A stretch of DNA of 53,948 nucleotides from Pseudanabaena cinerea FACHB-1277 (lineage in GTDB: Bacteria > Cyanobacteriota > Cyanobacteriia > Pseudanabaenales > Pseudanabaenaceae), in assembly GCF_014696345.1 (NCBI RefSeq), contig NZ_JACJPY010000024.1, positions 1 through 53,948 on the forward strand, written 5' to 3'. The position numbers and the translations under genes are program-made. The notes below the pieces were generated by a model, which did not search any database, had not been told where the DNA came from, and worked only from the letters and a program-made list of their open reading frames with translations. This document shows positions 23,801-33,263 of this stretch, piece by piece. Positions within the stretch are counted from its first letter, which is position 1. Every line of letters starts with the position of its first letter.

Positions 23801-25943
23801 CATGGGCTATAACTTTGACCTCACAGGCGAAGCGCGATTTATCAATCAACCCACCGCAGGCTTTAGTGAAACAGGTTTTATGGCAGAGGTGGGTTACTAC
23901 CCCACGCCCAATTTGCGCTTTGCCTTGGGCTATAGCTCTGGGGCGGTGAATAACGATCGCGACTTTAGTGGCACGCGATCGGCGGGGGGCATCTATGCCG
24001 CCGTAACGATCAAGCTCAATGAACTGTTTGATGGCTTTGGCTTGCAAAAAATGGATACCCCGCAATACAAAGAGCCTGTAGATCCGCAAACGCCGATTGC
24101 CTTACCAAACCTTAATAAGCCTACAAATACTAATCCTAAAATTTCCCAAGAGGCTGACCCCGCCACGGAAATGATGCGGATTGCCCTCGCGCAGCCCATT
24201 CAATTCCCATCCTATCAAGCCAACCTCTCCCCCATTAGCCAAGTTGTCCTCGATAACCTTGTGCTAGTGATGCGCGAATATCCCGCCTTGAATGTCGAAG
24301 TGCAGGGACATCTGGCATCTCTCAGTCAGTCGGGAACGGTTGCCAGTACGGAAGTGCAGCGACTAGGACAGATTCGCACCTATTTATTGAACAATGGCAT
24401 CACGGCGGGGCGCGTCACCATGCGATCGCTAGGAGCGGCTGCCAACCCAGAAGCAAGCGCCGAAGTGTATCTAAACATCGGCGGCACAAAGGCAACCTTT
24501 GCTCAGATTGCCCAACGCTTAGCCCAGGGACAGGGCAACGCGGCTTTACAAAACATTCTGCCCGACATTGCCAAGCAGGAAAATAATAATCCTGTAGCAT
24601 CGGCAAATGTGCCGCAGGTCGCCGCGATTTCGCAAGTGATTGAGTTTGCGCCGATGGGTAAAATGACCGATGTGAGCAATGCCAATCTTGATGCTTTGAT
24701 CCGTCGGGTTGCCGATCGCGCTGACATTGCCATCGAAATCAAGGGCAATCTGGACGGCTCCGCCCTAGAGGTCAATCGCTTGATGGGCTTACGCAGCTAT
24801 CTGTTGCAAAAGGGCATCAGCAGCGATCGCATTTTGATTAGTAATAGCGATCGCCCCATGCAAGCCAGTCAAGTTACAGTCACCCTTGCCAACCTAGAGG
24901 GCTTACCCATCGCCAAGCTGCCCGATGATTTGATTGATAATAAGCCTGATAATAAGCCTGTTGATGTCCCAACGGTAATAACTCCCGTTGCTCAGCGCAA
25001 CCAACCCGCAAATGTTGCTAATAATGGCGATCGGGCTAATGGCAATCAGACTAATGGCGATCGGGCTAATGGCGATCGGGCTAATGGCGATCGCCTTAGC
25101 CTCTTATTTAGGGAAGAATTTAGGAAAGAATTTAACCTTAGCGTTCAACCGTCAAGCTTCACCACTAGCCAGATCAATTTTGGCGGTAATGCTATTGATA
25201 CCTTTAGCAATGCCTTTAGCGGCAACTTGAATAGCCTTGAAACCAGCAGCCTAGCCCAGAGTCGCTTCTTCCTGCTCGGTCAATTGCTAAATCTGGATAA
25301 TCGCCTTGCCCTATTGCCGAGAAACCTCAGACAAGACAATGGACAGGAAAATAGACGGGAAAATATCTTTAATAGCCCAGTCCTCTTCACCGACTTCACC
25401 GACAATACCCTCTCCCTCACCCCAGTTCCCAACCTCCTGCTCGGTCAACTACTCGATCCAGAAACATACACCCGTCAACCCCTCGCCCTCTTGCCACCCA
25501 ACCTATTGCCCAACAATCCAACACTTAGCAATTCGCAAGTTCTCAGCCTACTCCTAGAGCCAACCACTGGTTTCTCATTCCTAGTTAGTACCGCACCTCA
25601 AGAGCAAGCTCAGCCACGATTTAGCTTCCCCAATGCCAACGCCGATACCAACATTCCCCTCTGGTCTTACACCCCCACCGACCAAATGCTATCCTTACTG
25701 CTCACCGAACCGACCACCATTGTCGCCAATGCCCCCGATCTTCGCACTCAGCGCTTCATCTCCGCTTTGAACTTCTTAATGAACCGCGATCGCGACGTAT
25801 TAACTTCATGGCTCAACTCCCTCAACGGTCAACAACCTGAGATTCGCGGTGAATTGATCAGAACCGAACTGTTTGAAGAAGGACAAGAACAAGGAAAAAG
25901 TGAAAAGGAAAAAGAAAAAAGTTTTGAAGGAGGAAGATTATGA
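20835..25943 (+). CDS. Giant outer-membrane beta-barrel/OmpA-like surface protein (body frame)
   Basis: The frame from ATG 20835 gives 1702 aa without a signal peptide; its open frame reaches back to 20583 through the repeats. Residues 1-90 form a beta domain ([18 protein letters not shown]), followed by an Ig/invasin-like domain ([20 protein letters not shown], about 95-190). Residues 200-1080 look like a large outer-membrane barrel with alternating aromatic strands (for example [20 protein letters not shown]). Two OmpA-like peptidoglycan-binding domains follow (about 1112-1200 and 1268-1355; [19 protein letters not shown] and [11 protein letters not shown]). The tail has NGDRA repeats and [14 protein letters not shown] motifs. 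It is a candidate outer-membrane anchor or secretion pore for the neighbouring DUF11 proteins. Its stop overlaps the next start (ATGA). Confidence 0.8.
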   Translation: MDTLSDVPGVTVILRLPLGSESELSVNGRKVNSNAIGRTDADSTAKTVTQTWYGVILDEGENIITAKIVGGEAIATTRVKLRGAATQLQISTLETRIPADGRSTATVQGLLLDEKGDRSNRSAMITLTASDGDFIGADAQADQPGFQVEAREGQFSALLKASLNSGYARIRANTRFNNREAEAFTQLQFETNLRPSIVTGVVDVRIGARGTDYYRSFRDFLPSDHNNSTNVDFYAAAFGTGRVGEWLVTGAFNTRRTLNEDCEGRSRLFRDMQFCQQIYPTYGDSSTYTTETPSLTSVFLRAERTSPVPNAGTDFLMWGDFRTPEFTSRSQEYTGFTRQLNGLKLNYNIGDLQATGFYSNNTKGFQRDIIPPDGTSGFYFLSRRLVTPGSENIFIEWEELLRPGTIVRREQLERSKDYEIDYDRGSLQFRQPIFQTDIGSNGETLVRRIITSYEYDNENGSNNSVYGGQLRYHFHRHAETPSWLGMNYYKEDQGARNFQLYGANALFSFGRNTYLIGEYARSENQATNLLAPVSGSALRFEGMAEIAQGIIARGFYRQTDTGFVNNATISFTPGQTRYGLSVDAKLTDSTTLRAAYDREENRGVAPQPFTLRSFLDLNPQSAPGTPVDNRLSTFSFGLIQKLGFATAELDLLMRDRQDFLNTSLTSNSTQLRSRLTMPLANNLKFIALNETSLSNNSDSILPDRTALALDWQVIEGISFRLGQQWFSSGVLAGSNFTTAEVVGDYKLTPDTTVSGRYSIVGGANTTTTQGAIGLNHRWAIAPGLRLSLGYERIFGDNQVNNAAARQVLQPLTTGTNTANLALQSGDNYNIGLEYSDNPDFKASARYEFRNSSAGANTVLSASALGKISPALTALFRYQRSGVANQTINNFGDTSSIRLGLAYRDPHNDSLNALLRYEYRQNPSTIPNSLISGFGSGSEESVFAIEAIYAPTWQWEFYGKYALRNSTAYIAQNFVGTSVINLAQLRATYRMGYNFDLTGEARFINQPTAGFSETGFMAEVGYYPTPNLRFALGYSSGAVNNDRDFSGTRSAGGIYAAVTIKLNELFDGFGLQKMDTPQYKEPVDPQTPIALPNLNKPTNTNPKISQEADPATEMMRIALAQPIQFPSYQANLSPISQVVLDNLVLVMREYPALNVEVQGHLASLSQSGTVASTEVQRLGQIRTYLLNNGITAGRVTMRSLGAAANPEASAEVYLNIGGTKATFAQIAQRLAQGQGNAALQNILPDIAKQENNNPVASANVPQVAAISQVIEFAPMGKMTDVSNANLDALIRRVADRADIAIEIKGNLDGSALEVNRLMGLRSYLLQKGISSDRILISNSDRPMQASQVTVTLANLEGLPIAKLPDDLIDNKPDNKPVDVPTVITPVAQRNQPANVANNGDRANGNQTNGDRANGDRANGDRLSLLFREEFRKEFNLSVQPSSFTTSQINFGGNAIDTFSNAFSGNLNSLETSSLAQSRFFLLGQLLNLDNRLALLPRNLRQDNGQENRRENIFNSPVLFTDFTDNTLSLTPVPNLLLGQLLDPETYTRQPLALLPPNLLPNNPTLSNSQVLSLLLEPTTGFSFLVSTAPQEQAQPRFSFPNANADTNIPLWSYTPTDQMLSLLLTEPTTIVANAPDLRTQRFISALNFLMNRDRDVLTSWLNSLNGQQPEIRGELIRTELFEEGQEQGKSEKEKEKSFEGGRL
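25023..25097 (+). repeat. Five tandem 15-bp units based on HIP1-like sequence
   Basis: Five units of AATGGCGATCGGGCT (the second and fifth are variants) encode NGDRA repeats in the tail of the 1702-aa protein. The unit contains GGCGATCG, a near-HIP1 core. Being a multiple of three, changes in copy number would keep the frame. Confidence 0.9.
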
Positions 25944-28042
25944 AAAAACTAGATATTGCAACTACCCTAAGTAGATTTTCTTTTTTCCTTTTTCTTTTTT
26001 CCTTGAATAGTTTTTCCTTTCTACTTTTTCCTTTTTCCTTGCCAGCGCAAGCTCAGAAGTTTCTGGCGATCGCCGTTAATAGCAATCTCGATAGTAATGA
26101 CCGCGATAGTGTGATTACTTTGCGGGAAGCGATTATGCTTGCTAATGGTAAATTGGCAGTTCATCAATTAACGACAGCCGAAGCTAGGCAAGTTAGTCCA
26201 AGTTCACAACCAAGTCCCCAGCGTCATGACATTGATTTTCGGGAATTGAGCGATCCGAAAATTTTATTGCAAAGTGCTTTACCAGATCTAATCACGCCGA
26301 TCGCCATTGATGGCACAACCCATCCCGCATACCAAAGCGATCGCGGCTTTTCTGTGGAAATTCCCATCCCTAAGCCCGTTGTCACGATTACCCCTGCGCC
26401 ACAAGTACAAATCATGCGTGGACTAAGTATCACCAGCGATAATGTCAGCATCAAGGGCTTGAGCATTTACGGCTTTAATTCACGCCATTATGAAACTGCG
26501 GTTACGCCCCTCGGTGATATTTTTATATCCCATCGCTTGCCACCCCCCATCACCACTGAGCAGCAGCCCCCCGCCCAGTTTGCCCCCTTCCACGATCGCG
26601 ATCGCCCTGCCAAGCGCGTCATTATTGAGGACAATTGGCTAGGCATTCCCCCCGATGGCTCGATGCCTGCCCAACCCTCTGCCTTTGGCATCTATCTCTT
26701 TCATGGCATTCAAACCAATATCAGCCGCAACCTGATTGCCAATCATCAGGGTAGCGGGATCATTACGGCAGTCGATAGCCGCGATAGTGTGATCCAACAG
26801 AACGTGATTCAGGGTAACGGTTTTGATGGAATGCCCGATGCCATTCGCTTAGAAGGCAATATCGACAGGATGCAGATCCGTTCTAATATTATCTGTGGCA
26901 ATGCGGGAGCGGCAGTATTCCTATTTAAACCAGAGGGCGCGATCAGGGTGCAAGACAATTCCGTTAAATTCAATTCTCGCTTCTACCGCCGCTCCGCCAT
27001 TCATCTGATGGGGCGCGGGCATATTGTGTCAGACAATCGCATTAGCAATCAAACTGGCTCAGGTGTCACCGTTGAAGGTTTTCCTGGCAGCGATCGCAAT
27101 ATAATTCGCCAAAATCAGTTCCAATTTATCGAAGGTCTAGACATCGACCTAATCCACCGCCGCAATGTCGGTGAACGGGATTTTCGGGTGGGTGATGGGC
27201 GCAACCCCAAGCGCGATTCCTATTACCGCCGTGTGGATACGGGCAATGCTGCCATTAACAGCCCCGAATTTCTGGCAAATGTGTTTAATCGTATTGATGG
27301 CAAAGTGGGCATCGATGGCATTGCCGATCCTCATACCGAAGTGGATATCTATCGGGTCAAAGGTAAAGGGCTTGCGGAATTACTAATTACGATCAAAACC
27401 AACGCTGAAGGCAAATTTAGCCATCGGTTTGACAATCTCCAAGCTGGCGACACCCTCAGCGCGATCGCCACTGACCCCGAATTCGGCACATCGGAACCCG
27501 CCCACCATGTCCGCATCGCGGAACTCAATCAACCCGTCCCTGTGATGCCTCCCGATCCCAGACTGTCACCCCAATGCACTACGCCGCCACCGCCACCCGT
27601 TGATATAGAGCCACCGCCGCCACCGCCACCGCCCGCCCCCCCCACTTTACAACTGCCGCGCCAAGTCCACTTTGCCCTTGATGAAGACTTCATCAGCAAA
27701 GCTTCGGCAAAGGTGCTAGACAAAATTGTAATGGCACTGAAAACCTACCCCAGCATTACCCTTGAGCTAATCGGTCACACCGATCCGAGAGCCACCGATG
27801 CTTACAATATCGAACTTGGATTGCGCCGTAGTCGCTCGGTGAGTCGCTATCTCCGCAGTCAAGGTGTTGCCCCCGAACGCATCGTGGTGCGATCGCAAGG
27901 GGAGAGCCAACGACTCACCAATCAAAGCGATGTCATTAACTATGCCCGCGATCGGCGGGTAGAATTCTTCCTGTTTAACACCCAAGGCATCGAGATCCAG
28001 TTAATCGACCAACAAGAAGACATTCAAATCGAAGGCAGATAG
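25940..28042 (+). CDS. CSLREA-like, parallel beta-helix and OmpA fusion protein
   Basis: The 700-aa protein begins with a long Phe/Leu-rich signal peptide (about residues 1-38, cut near PAQAQ) coded by a TTTTTCC-rich tract. Next is a CSLREA-type segment (ITLREAIMLANG), then a NosD-like right-handed beta helix (about residues 160-400; repeated N-x-I-x-x-N rungs such as NISRNLIANHQGSGI and SVIQQNVIQGNGFDG). A small beta domain, a proline-rich linker (about 540-570) and a C-terminal OmpA domain follow (about 575-690; VHFALDEDFI, LELIGHTD, RRSRSVSRYLR, RRVEFFLF). The OmpA part should bind peptidoglycan in the periplasm. The helix may bind glycans or guide assembly. It overlaps the previous stop by four bases. 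Confidence 0.85.
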   Translation: MKKLDIATTLSRFSFFLFLFSLNSFSFLLFPFSLPAQAQKFLAIAVNSNLDSNDRDSVITLREAIMLANGKLAVHQLTTAEARQVSPSSQPSPQRHDIDFRELSDPKILLQSALPDLITPIAIDGTTHPAYQSDRGFSVEIPIPKPVVTITPAPQVQIMRGLSITSDNVSIKGLSIYGFNSRHYETAVTPLGDIFISHRLPPPITTEQQPPAQFAPFHDRDRPAKRVIIEDNWLGIPPDGSMPAQPSAFGIYLFHGIQTNISRNLIANHQGSGIITAVDSRDSVIQQNVIQGNGFDGMPDAIRLEGNIDRMQIRSNIICGNAGAAVFLFKPEGAIRVQDNSVKFNSRFYRRSAIHLMGRGHIVSDNRISNQTGSGVTVEGFPGSDRNIIRQNQFQFIEGLDIDLIHRRNVGERDFRVGDGRNPKRDSYYRRVDTGNAAINSPEFLANVFNRIDGKVGIDGIADPHTEVDIYRVKGKGLAELLITIKTNAEGKFSHRFDNLQAGDTLSAIATDPEFGTSEPAHHVRIAELNQPVPVMPPDPRLSPQCTTPPPPPVDIEPPPPPPPPAPPTLQLPRQVHFALDEDFISKASAKVLDKIVMALKTYPSITLELIGHTDPRATDAYNIELGLRRSRSVSRYLRSQGVAPERIVVRSQGESQRLTNQSDVINYARDRRVEFFLFNTQGIEIQLIDQQEDIQIEGR
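25976..26040 (+). repeat. Pyrimidine tract of TTTTTCC units encoding a signal-peptide core
   Basis: The tract is built from CTTTTTC and TTTTTCC units with 6-8 base spacing, including two exact 7-base repeats near its end. It codes for the hydrophobic core (FFLFLFSL, FLLFPFSL). A complementary purine tract of GGAAAAAG units lies at 25895-25926, at the end of the previous gene. Confidence 0.75.
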
Positions 28043-28086
28043 AACCAATAAAGAATCCAATAAAGAACCAATAAAAGGGAAGTAAT

Positions 28087-31000
28087 TTGAATATGGCAAA
28101 GAAATGGCAAAACGCAATTATGGCAATCAGGCAATTATTTAATTACTTATTTAATTACTTTGCTCAAGTAAATCTGCGTCAACTCAAGCGGATCTTACTT
28201 CCCTTTGCGGGTTTCATCATCACCCTCAGTCTCATTCTCTTTGCCAATCATCACACTGCTCCACCCGCTCAATCCCAAGTTACCGTTGCCTCAATTAACA
28301 AAAGTTTCTTGCCAATTGCAATCGATCCTGGAGGAGTTTCTAGACTCAGTATCAGTATATTTAACTCCAGCGCATCCCCTTTAACTGGTAACAGTATCAC
28401 TGATGTTTTTCCCGCAGGGATGACCGTTGCCGCCCCCTTAAACATTGGCAATAGCTGTGGTGGTACTGTCACGGCAGTTGTTGGCGGTAATTCTATGGCG
28501 CTGAATGGTGGTACAGTTCCTCCTGCTTCTGGAGGGGTTGATGGCAGTTGTACTATTTCTGTAGATGTTACTTCTACCATTCAGGGTAACTCAATTAACA
28601 ATATTCCCATTAATGCTCTAACTAACGATCAAGTACAAAGAAACGCTACTCAGGCTAATGCCACTCTCCAAGTTAGAACAATGACTGCACCGAGTATCAA
28701 CAAAGTAATCGCCCCTAGCACGATCGCCACAGGTGACACCGCATTATTAACCATTACTCTCAGAAATAATGATCTTAGTATTCCTTTAACTAATGCCTCA
28801 TTTACCGATACCTTGCCCGCTAATGTATTAATTGCTGGTACACCCAACCTTGGCGGCACTTGCCTCACTGCCAACGGTGGCACAGGTTCAGCATCAACAA
28901 CGCCCACTTCTGTCACCCTTACAGGTGCAACAGTTGCACCTAATAGCACTTGTACGCTATCAGTGAGCATTACTTCTAATGTCATCGGGAATTATACCAA
29001 TGACATTCCTGCTGGCGCAATTTCATCAACTCAGGGAGTTACTAATGCAAACCCAACCAGCGCCCCTCTCGCAGTTCAACAAGCCCGAATAGTTGTTACT
29101 AAGAGTTTTAATCCTAGCAATCCCAACATTGGAGAAAATAGTAATCTTACAATCACCCTCACCAATTCCACTACTAATAACACAATCACAGGCATTAATC
29201 TCACTGACACAATGCCAGCAGATTTAACAGTTGTAAATTTTGGGACTACAACCTGTACCAGTGATGGCACTCCAACTAATAGTACTTTATCCTTTACTTC
29301 AAATTCTGTTACTATCACGGGCGGGATATTGCCCCCCAATTCCACAGCCAATAATAGTTGTACAATTACAGCCACGGTTACATCTAACATCGGTGGGCTA
29401 AAAGTAAATACAATTGACGCAAATAATGTGGCTAATACCCAAAACTTACCAAGTACTGCCACTAGCGCCAATATTAACTTCCGTGGAATCACGGGGACTA
29501 AAACCTTTGCAAGAGCAGTTGCTGCTGTTGCGCCGCTAACAGCCACAGACTTACTACCTGGGGAAGTCGGTATTTATACCCTCACTCTTACAAACCCGAC
29601 CCCTCTTAGCATCACCAACATAGCTTTCACGGATACATTCCCAAATACTAACCTCCAGTTAAATAGTCCACCCAATGTGACTAATAGCTGTAACGGTACT
29701 GTCACCGCCAATAACCGCGCTAATCCCAGTCCCGATCAAATAATCTTGACATCTGGCTCTCTAGTCCCCAATAGTTCCTGCACAATTACCTTTGAAGTTG
29801 TTGCCGAGTCAGTAGGATCAATGAGCAACAGTATACCAGCCAATACGATTACCAATAACCAGAATGCAGGTAACGCTAATAATATAAACACTGCTGCTGT
29901 AAGAGTGCCTGGGCTAAGAATTAGCAAGGTCTTTAGTCCTAGTACTACCACAGTCAATGGTCTTACCAGAGCAACTATCACTGTCGAAAATATAACTAGT
30001 ACGACAAACATAACCAATATTCTCGTCCCCGATGTATTGCCATCAGGTTTGATCGTTGCCACCCCACCCAATGATAGTACAACCTGCACGGGCGGTAGTG
30101 TGAGAAGGGTAGATAACACAACGGCTTTATCTGGTGGTGAAACTCAATTTAGACTAGTTGGGGCAAGTTTAAACGCTAGCTCGACCTGTACCTTTCAAGT
30201 CGATCTCACCCCGACTACTGCTGGTAATAAAGATAATGTATTTAACCCAGCTAATATCACTAATGCTGAAAATGCTCCTGCCATTGCTAGTGGCGCAACT
30301 CTGACAATTGATACTAGTTCTATTACTGTTAATAAATCATTTTTGACTTCTCCCGTAAATGTTAATAGCAATACCAGAATTAGAGTTGATATTATTGTGC
30401 CTGCGGGTTCAGGTAATGTGACAGGACTAAATCTGACTGATACCTTACCTGCGGGATTACAAATTGCGAGCACGCCAAATCTGACTCGTGAGAACTGCGC
30501 TTTTACCCCAATTGGTGCTTTCACTGCAACGGCTGGTGGCAATACCATTACATTGACTGGCGTTAACATCAACCAAAATCAAACTTGTAGAGTTGAAGTG
30601 AATGCAGTACCAACTACACCAGGCAACAAAGTTAATGAAATTCCTGCTAGTGCAATTACCACAAATCAAGGCAGAACTAATACTAACCCCACTTCTGCCA
30701 CCTTACAGGTAACGGCTGTTCAATTAAATAAATCCTTCTCCCCTAATTTAATCGCCCCTAGTGGTCGCAGTGTGTTATCGGTGACGATTACCAACTATGC
30801 CAGCTTCCCTTTAACCAATGTGCAGGTAATTGACCCCTTACCCCAAAGTCCAGTGGCACAAACAATTTCAATTGCCAATCCGCCCAATGGTAGTACTACC
30901 TGTGCTAGCGGAACTGTCAATGCGATCGCTGGTGGAACAAGCTTTAGCCTCACAGGGGCAACTGTACCTGCTTTTGTTGGCGGTGTACCTGGGATATGCA

Positions 31001-32901
31001 CATTTCAAGTAGAAGTTACTGGTACTGGAGCTAGTGGCAGCATTGATAACGTAATTCCTGCGGGTATTGCCAATTTCAGTAGTGCCGAAGGGGTCACAAC
31101 ATCAGCTCCTACTTTGGCAACCCTCAATTATGGTCCTTTGCAAGTTTTAGTTAATAAAAACTTTAATCCGCTAACTGTCTCTGGTGGCTCAACCTCATTA
31201 CTGACAGTTACACTAACCAACAACTCGGCGGTAAATTACATTGGTGTGAACTTTACAGACAATATGCCCACAGGCATGCAGCTTGCCGCTCCTCTAAATG
31301 TTAGTACCACCTGTGCATCAGGCATCATTACTGGCAATCCTGGGGATGGTAGTTTTAGATTGTCGGGAGCCTCCATGCCTTCTAATTCTAGTTGTACCGT
31401 CTCCGTTAGAGTGGTTTCGTCTGCTGAAGGCAACTTGACTAATACTATTCCCGTTGCTGGTGTCAGAAGTTTTCAAGGTGCAACTAACCCTGATCAAGCC
31501 CAAGCCACATTGACAAATTTACCTGGTATTGGGTTGGGTAAAAGCTTCACCCCATCAACGGTTAATCCAGGGGACATCACGAGATTGACGATCACGATTA
31601 TTAATTCCCGCCCCGTTGACCTTTCCAATTTAGGCATTACCGATACTTTACCCGCAGGGCTGGCGATCGCCTCCCCGCCAAACACAAGTACCAATTGCCC
31701 TGCTGGTGTAGTTACCACCACAGCCAATAGTGTCACTCTCGGTAGTGCAACAGTTGTAAGTAGCACGACCTGCTCGTTTAGTGTTGATGTTTTGGTGGCG
31801 GCTGTAGGAAGCTATACCAATATCATTCCTGCGGGTAGCATTACTAGCACTCAAAGCTTTACAAACCCCGATCCTGTTGAAGCAACTGTAACTGCGGCAA
31901 TTTTACCAACGATAGCCAAGTCATTTGCGCCTAATACTATTAGCCAAGGTGATATTTCCACCCTCACGATTCAGCTTGGTAATGCTTCTGGCGCAGCCAT
32001 TACTTTAACTAGTGCGTTTGTTGATAATTTGCCAACGAATGTTTTGGTTGCCCCAACGCCTAATATTGGCGGAACCTGTACAACAGCCAATGTGGTTGCC
32101 AATGCTGGCACGATTACCTACAACAATGGTGCCACTATTCCTAATGGTGGCTGTAGGATTACTGTGCAGGTAACTTCGGCAACAAATGGCGTGTATGTGA
32201 ATACGATACCTGCCAATGCATTACAGACCAACATTGGCAATAATCCTATTCCAGCAACGGCAACGTTAACGGTGCAAGGAGGTTCGCCAAATGTGGTTTT
32301 AGTAAAACGGATCACGCGCATTAACACTAATGATCTCAATGGATATGAAAATGATCTTAGTACCACTAATGATGACATTACAAATAACTGGCCTAATCCT
32401 CTAAGTGATTCGCTAAGAGGCTCACTTGCCCAGACAAATGTGCGTCCACAGGATGAGGTGGAGTACACAATTTATTATCTAAATATTGGTTTGAATAATG
32501 CTAACAATGTGCGGATCTGTGATCCTGTGCCTGCAAATACGCTCTATATTGCCAATGCTTTTAATGGCTCTACGCCCACCGATGGTGGCTTACCTGCGGA
32601 TTTGGGGATTGTGTTGCAGACAGGAACAACCATAGGCGATCGCCGCTATCTCACAGGTATAAATGATGGCGATCGCGGTCGTTATTATGACCCGACCATT
32701 GGCGAGGTCACACCTAGCACGGGTAGCGATCGCTGTGTCCAACCCGATAATCCCACTTTGCCCATCACCACCAATCCCAATGGCATTGTCACGGTGAATG
32801 TCACCCGCATACCGACATTCCCATCTGTGCCTAATGCCACAGGGGCAGGATTACCGCCTAGCTCTTACGGATTTGTAAGATTTAAGGTCAGAGTCAAATA
32901 A
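28087..32901 (+). CDS. Large secreted protein with about eleven DUF11-like repeats
   Basis: The 1604-aa protein has a basic N-terminus and one long hydrophobic signal/anchor segment (about residues 36-54), cut near APPAQSQ. Ten tandem repeats of roughly 120-150 aa follow. Each has a start like INKSFxPxxI, an N-x-TDTLPAG turn, a TC/SC-GG cysteine, a CT-x-V second cysteine and an NxIPAGxI end. The paired cysteines suggest one disulphide per repeat. The eleventh, divergent DUF11 domain (NVRPQDEVEYTIYYLNIG) ends in VRFKVRVK. AAGGGA lies 6 bases before TTG 28087; ATG 28093 is the alternative. The repeat design fits an extended extracellular fibre or stalk. It is the last gene of the cluster and is followed by a strong terminator. 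Confidence 0.87.
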   Translation: MNMAKKWQNAIMAIRQLFNYLFNYFAQVNLRQLKRILLPFAGFIITLSLILFANHHTAPPAQSQVTVASINKSFLPIAIDPGGVSRLSISIFNSSASPLTGNSITDVFPAGMTVAAPLNIGNSCGGTVTAVVGGNSMALNGGTVPPASGGVDGSCTISVDVTSTIQGNSINNIPINALTNDQVQRNATQANATLQVRTMTAPSINKVIAPSTIATGDTALLTITLRNNDLSIPLTNASFTDTLPANVLIAGTPNLGGTCLTANGGTGSASTTPTSVTLTGATVAPNSTCTLSVSITSNVIGNYTNDIPAGAISSTQGVTNANPTSAPLAVQQARIVVTKSFNPSNPNIGENSNLTITLTNSTTNNTITGINLTDTMPADLTVVNFGTTTCTSDGTPTNSTLSFTSNSVTITGGILPPNSTANNSCTITATVTSNIGGLKVNTIDANNVANTQNLPSTATSANINFRGITGTKTFARAVAAVAPLTATDLLPGEVGIYTLTLTNPTPLSITNIAFTDTFPNTNLQLNSPPNVTNSCNGTVTANNRANPSPDQIILTSGSLVPNSSCTITFEVVAESVGSMSNSIPANTITNNQNAGNANNINTAAVRVPGLRISKVFSPSTTTVNGLTRATITVENITSTTNITNILVPDVLPSGLIVATPPNDSTTCTGGSVRRVDNTTALSGGETQFRLVGASLNASSTCTFQVDLTPTTAGNKDNVFNPANITNAENAPAIASGATLTIDTSSITVNKSFLTSPVNVNSNTRIRVDIIVPAGSGNVTGLNLTDTLPAGLQIASTPNLTRENCAFTPIGAFTATAGGNTITLTGVNINQNQTCRVEVNAVPTTPGNKVNEIPASAITTNQGRTNTNPTSATLQVTAVQLNKSFSPNLIAPSGRSVLSVTITNYASFPLTNVQVIDPLPQSPVAQTISIANPPNGSTTCASGTVNAIAGGTSFSLTGATVPAFVGGVPGICTFQVEVTGTGASGSIDNVIPAGIANFSSAEGVTTSAPTLATLNYGPLQVLVNKNFNPLTVSGGSTSLLTVTLTNNSAVNYIGVNFTDNMPTGMQLAAPLNVSTTCASGIITGNPGDGSFRLSGASMPSNSSCTVSVRVVSSAEGNLTNTIPVAGVRSFQGATNPDQAQATLTNLPGIGLGKSFTPSTVNPGDITRLTITIINSRPVDLSNLGITDTLPAGLAIASPPNTSTNCPAGVVTTTANSVTLGSATVVSSTTCSFSVDVLVAAVGSYTNIIPAGSITSTQSFTNPDPVEATVTAAILPTIAKSFAPNTISQGDISTLTIQLGNASGAAITLTSAFVDNLPTNVLVAPTPNIGGTCTTANVVANAGTITYNNGATIPNGGCRITVQVTSATNGVYVNTIPANALQTNIGNNPIPATATLTVQGGSPNVVLVKRITRINTNDLNGYENDLSTTNDDITNNWPNPLSDSLRGSLAQTNVRPQDEVEYTIYYLNIGLNNANNVRICDPVPANTLYIANAFNGSTPTDGGLPADLGIVLQTGTTIGDRRYLTGINDGDRGRYYDPTIGEVTPSTGSDRCVQPDNPTLPITTNPNGIVTVNVTRIPTFPSVPNATGAGLPPSSYGFVRFKVRVK

Positions 32902-32905
32902 AAAA

Positions 32906-32933
32906 GAGGGGCGCATAGCGCCCCTCTTTTTTT
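32906..32933 (+). terminator. Rho-independent terminator closing the surface-protein cluster
   Basis: GAGGGGCGC (32906-32914) pairs with GCGCCCCTC (32918-32926) around ATA, followed by seven T residues. An A run before the stem would also let it work for the opposite strand, where small genes converge. Confidence 0.93.
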
Positions 32934-32950
32934 ACTTCAGATAATTTGGA

Positions 32951-33184
32951 TTACCAAATAATGCCAATCTCTTTACCAAAATCCCCACTAAGCAAATCTT
33001 CCCACTCCTTGTAAGTTCTGACTTTCTGAGTACCCGCCATAACTTCTTCGGGTTTTAGATATATAACAACAACTCCAAAACCTCTAGGCTGCTTTCTACG
33101 TCTCAGCGAAGATCGGTTGACCGTATTGCGTGATGAGACTTTGGGTATATTTTTCAGCCCTGTTCCTCGAATCGGTAAACGCAT
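32951..33184 (-). CDS. Small basic protein of unknown function
   Basis: The 77-aa frame from ATG 33184 follows AAGGTGA by four bases. An upstream GTG at 33193 is also in frame. The product has a basic N-terminal half (SSLRRRKQPRGFG) and a more conserved-looking C-terminal half (VVVIYLKPEEVMAGTQKV, KEWEDLLSGD). No family is recognised. It follows the NucS-like gene on the same strand after 79 bases and may be its companion. Base composition is as A/T rich as that gene. Confidence 0.5.
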   Translation of the reverse strand: MRLPIRGTGLKNIPKVSSRNTVNRSSLRRRKQPRGFGVVVIYLKPEEVMAGTQKVRTYKEWEDLLSGDFGKEIGIIW

Positions 33185-33263
33185 ACACTTCACCTTGTTC
33201 TAAACGTATGGATTTTTGATATGTCATGCCTATGAATAAAAATCTAGGCAGTGATCGATTAAT

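Noticed and set aside
28269-32468. Many minus-strand open frames opposite the 1604-aa gene
   Set aside because: They follow from the Thr/Asn/Ala-rich codon use of the plus gene. They overlap each other and have no ribosome-binding sites.
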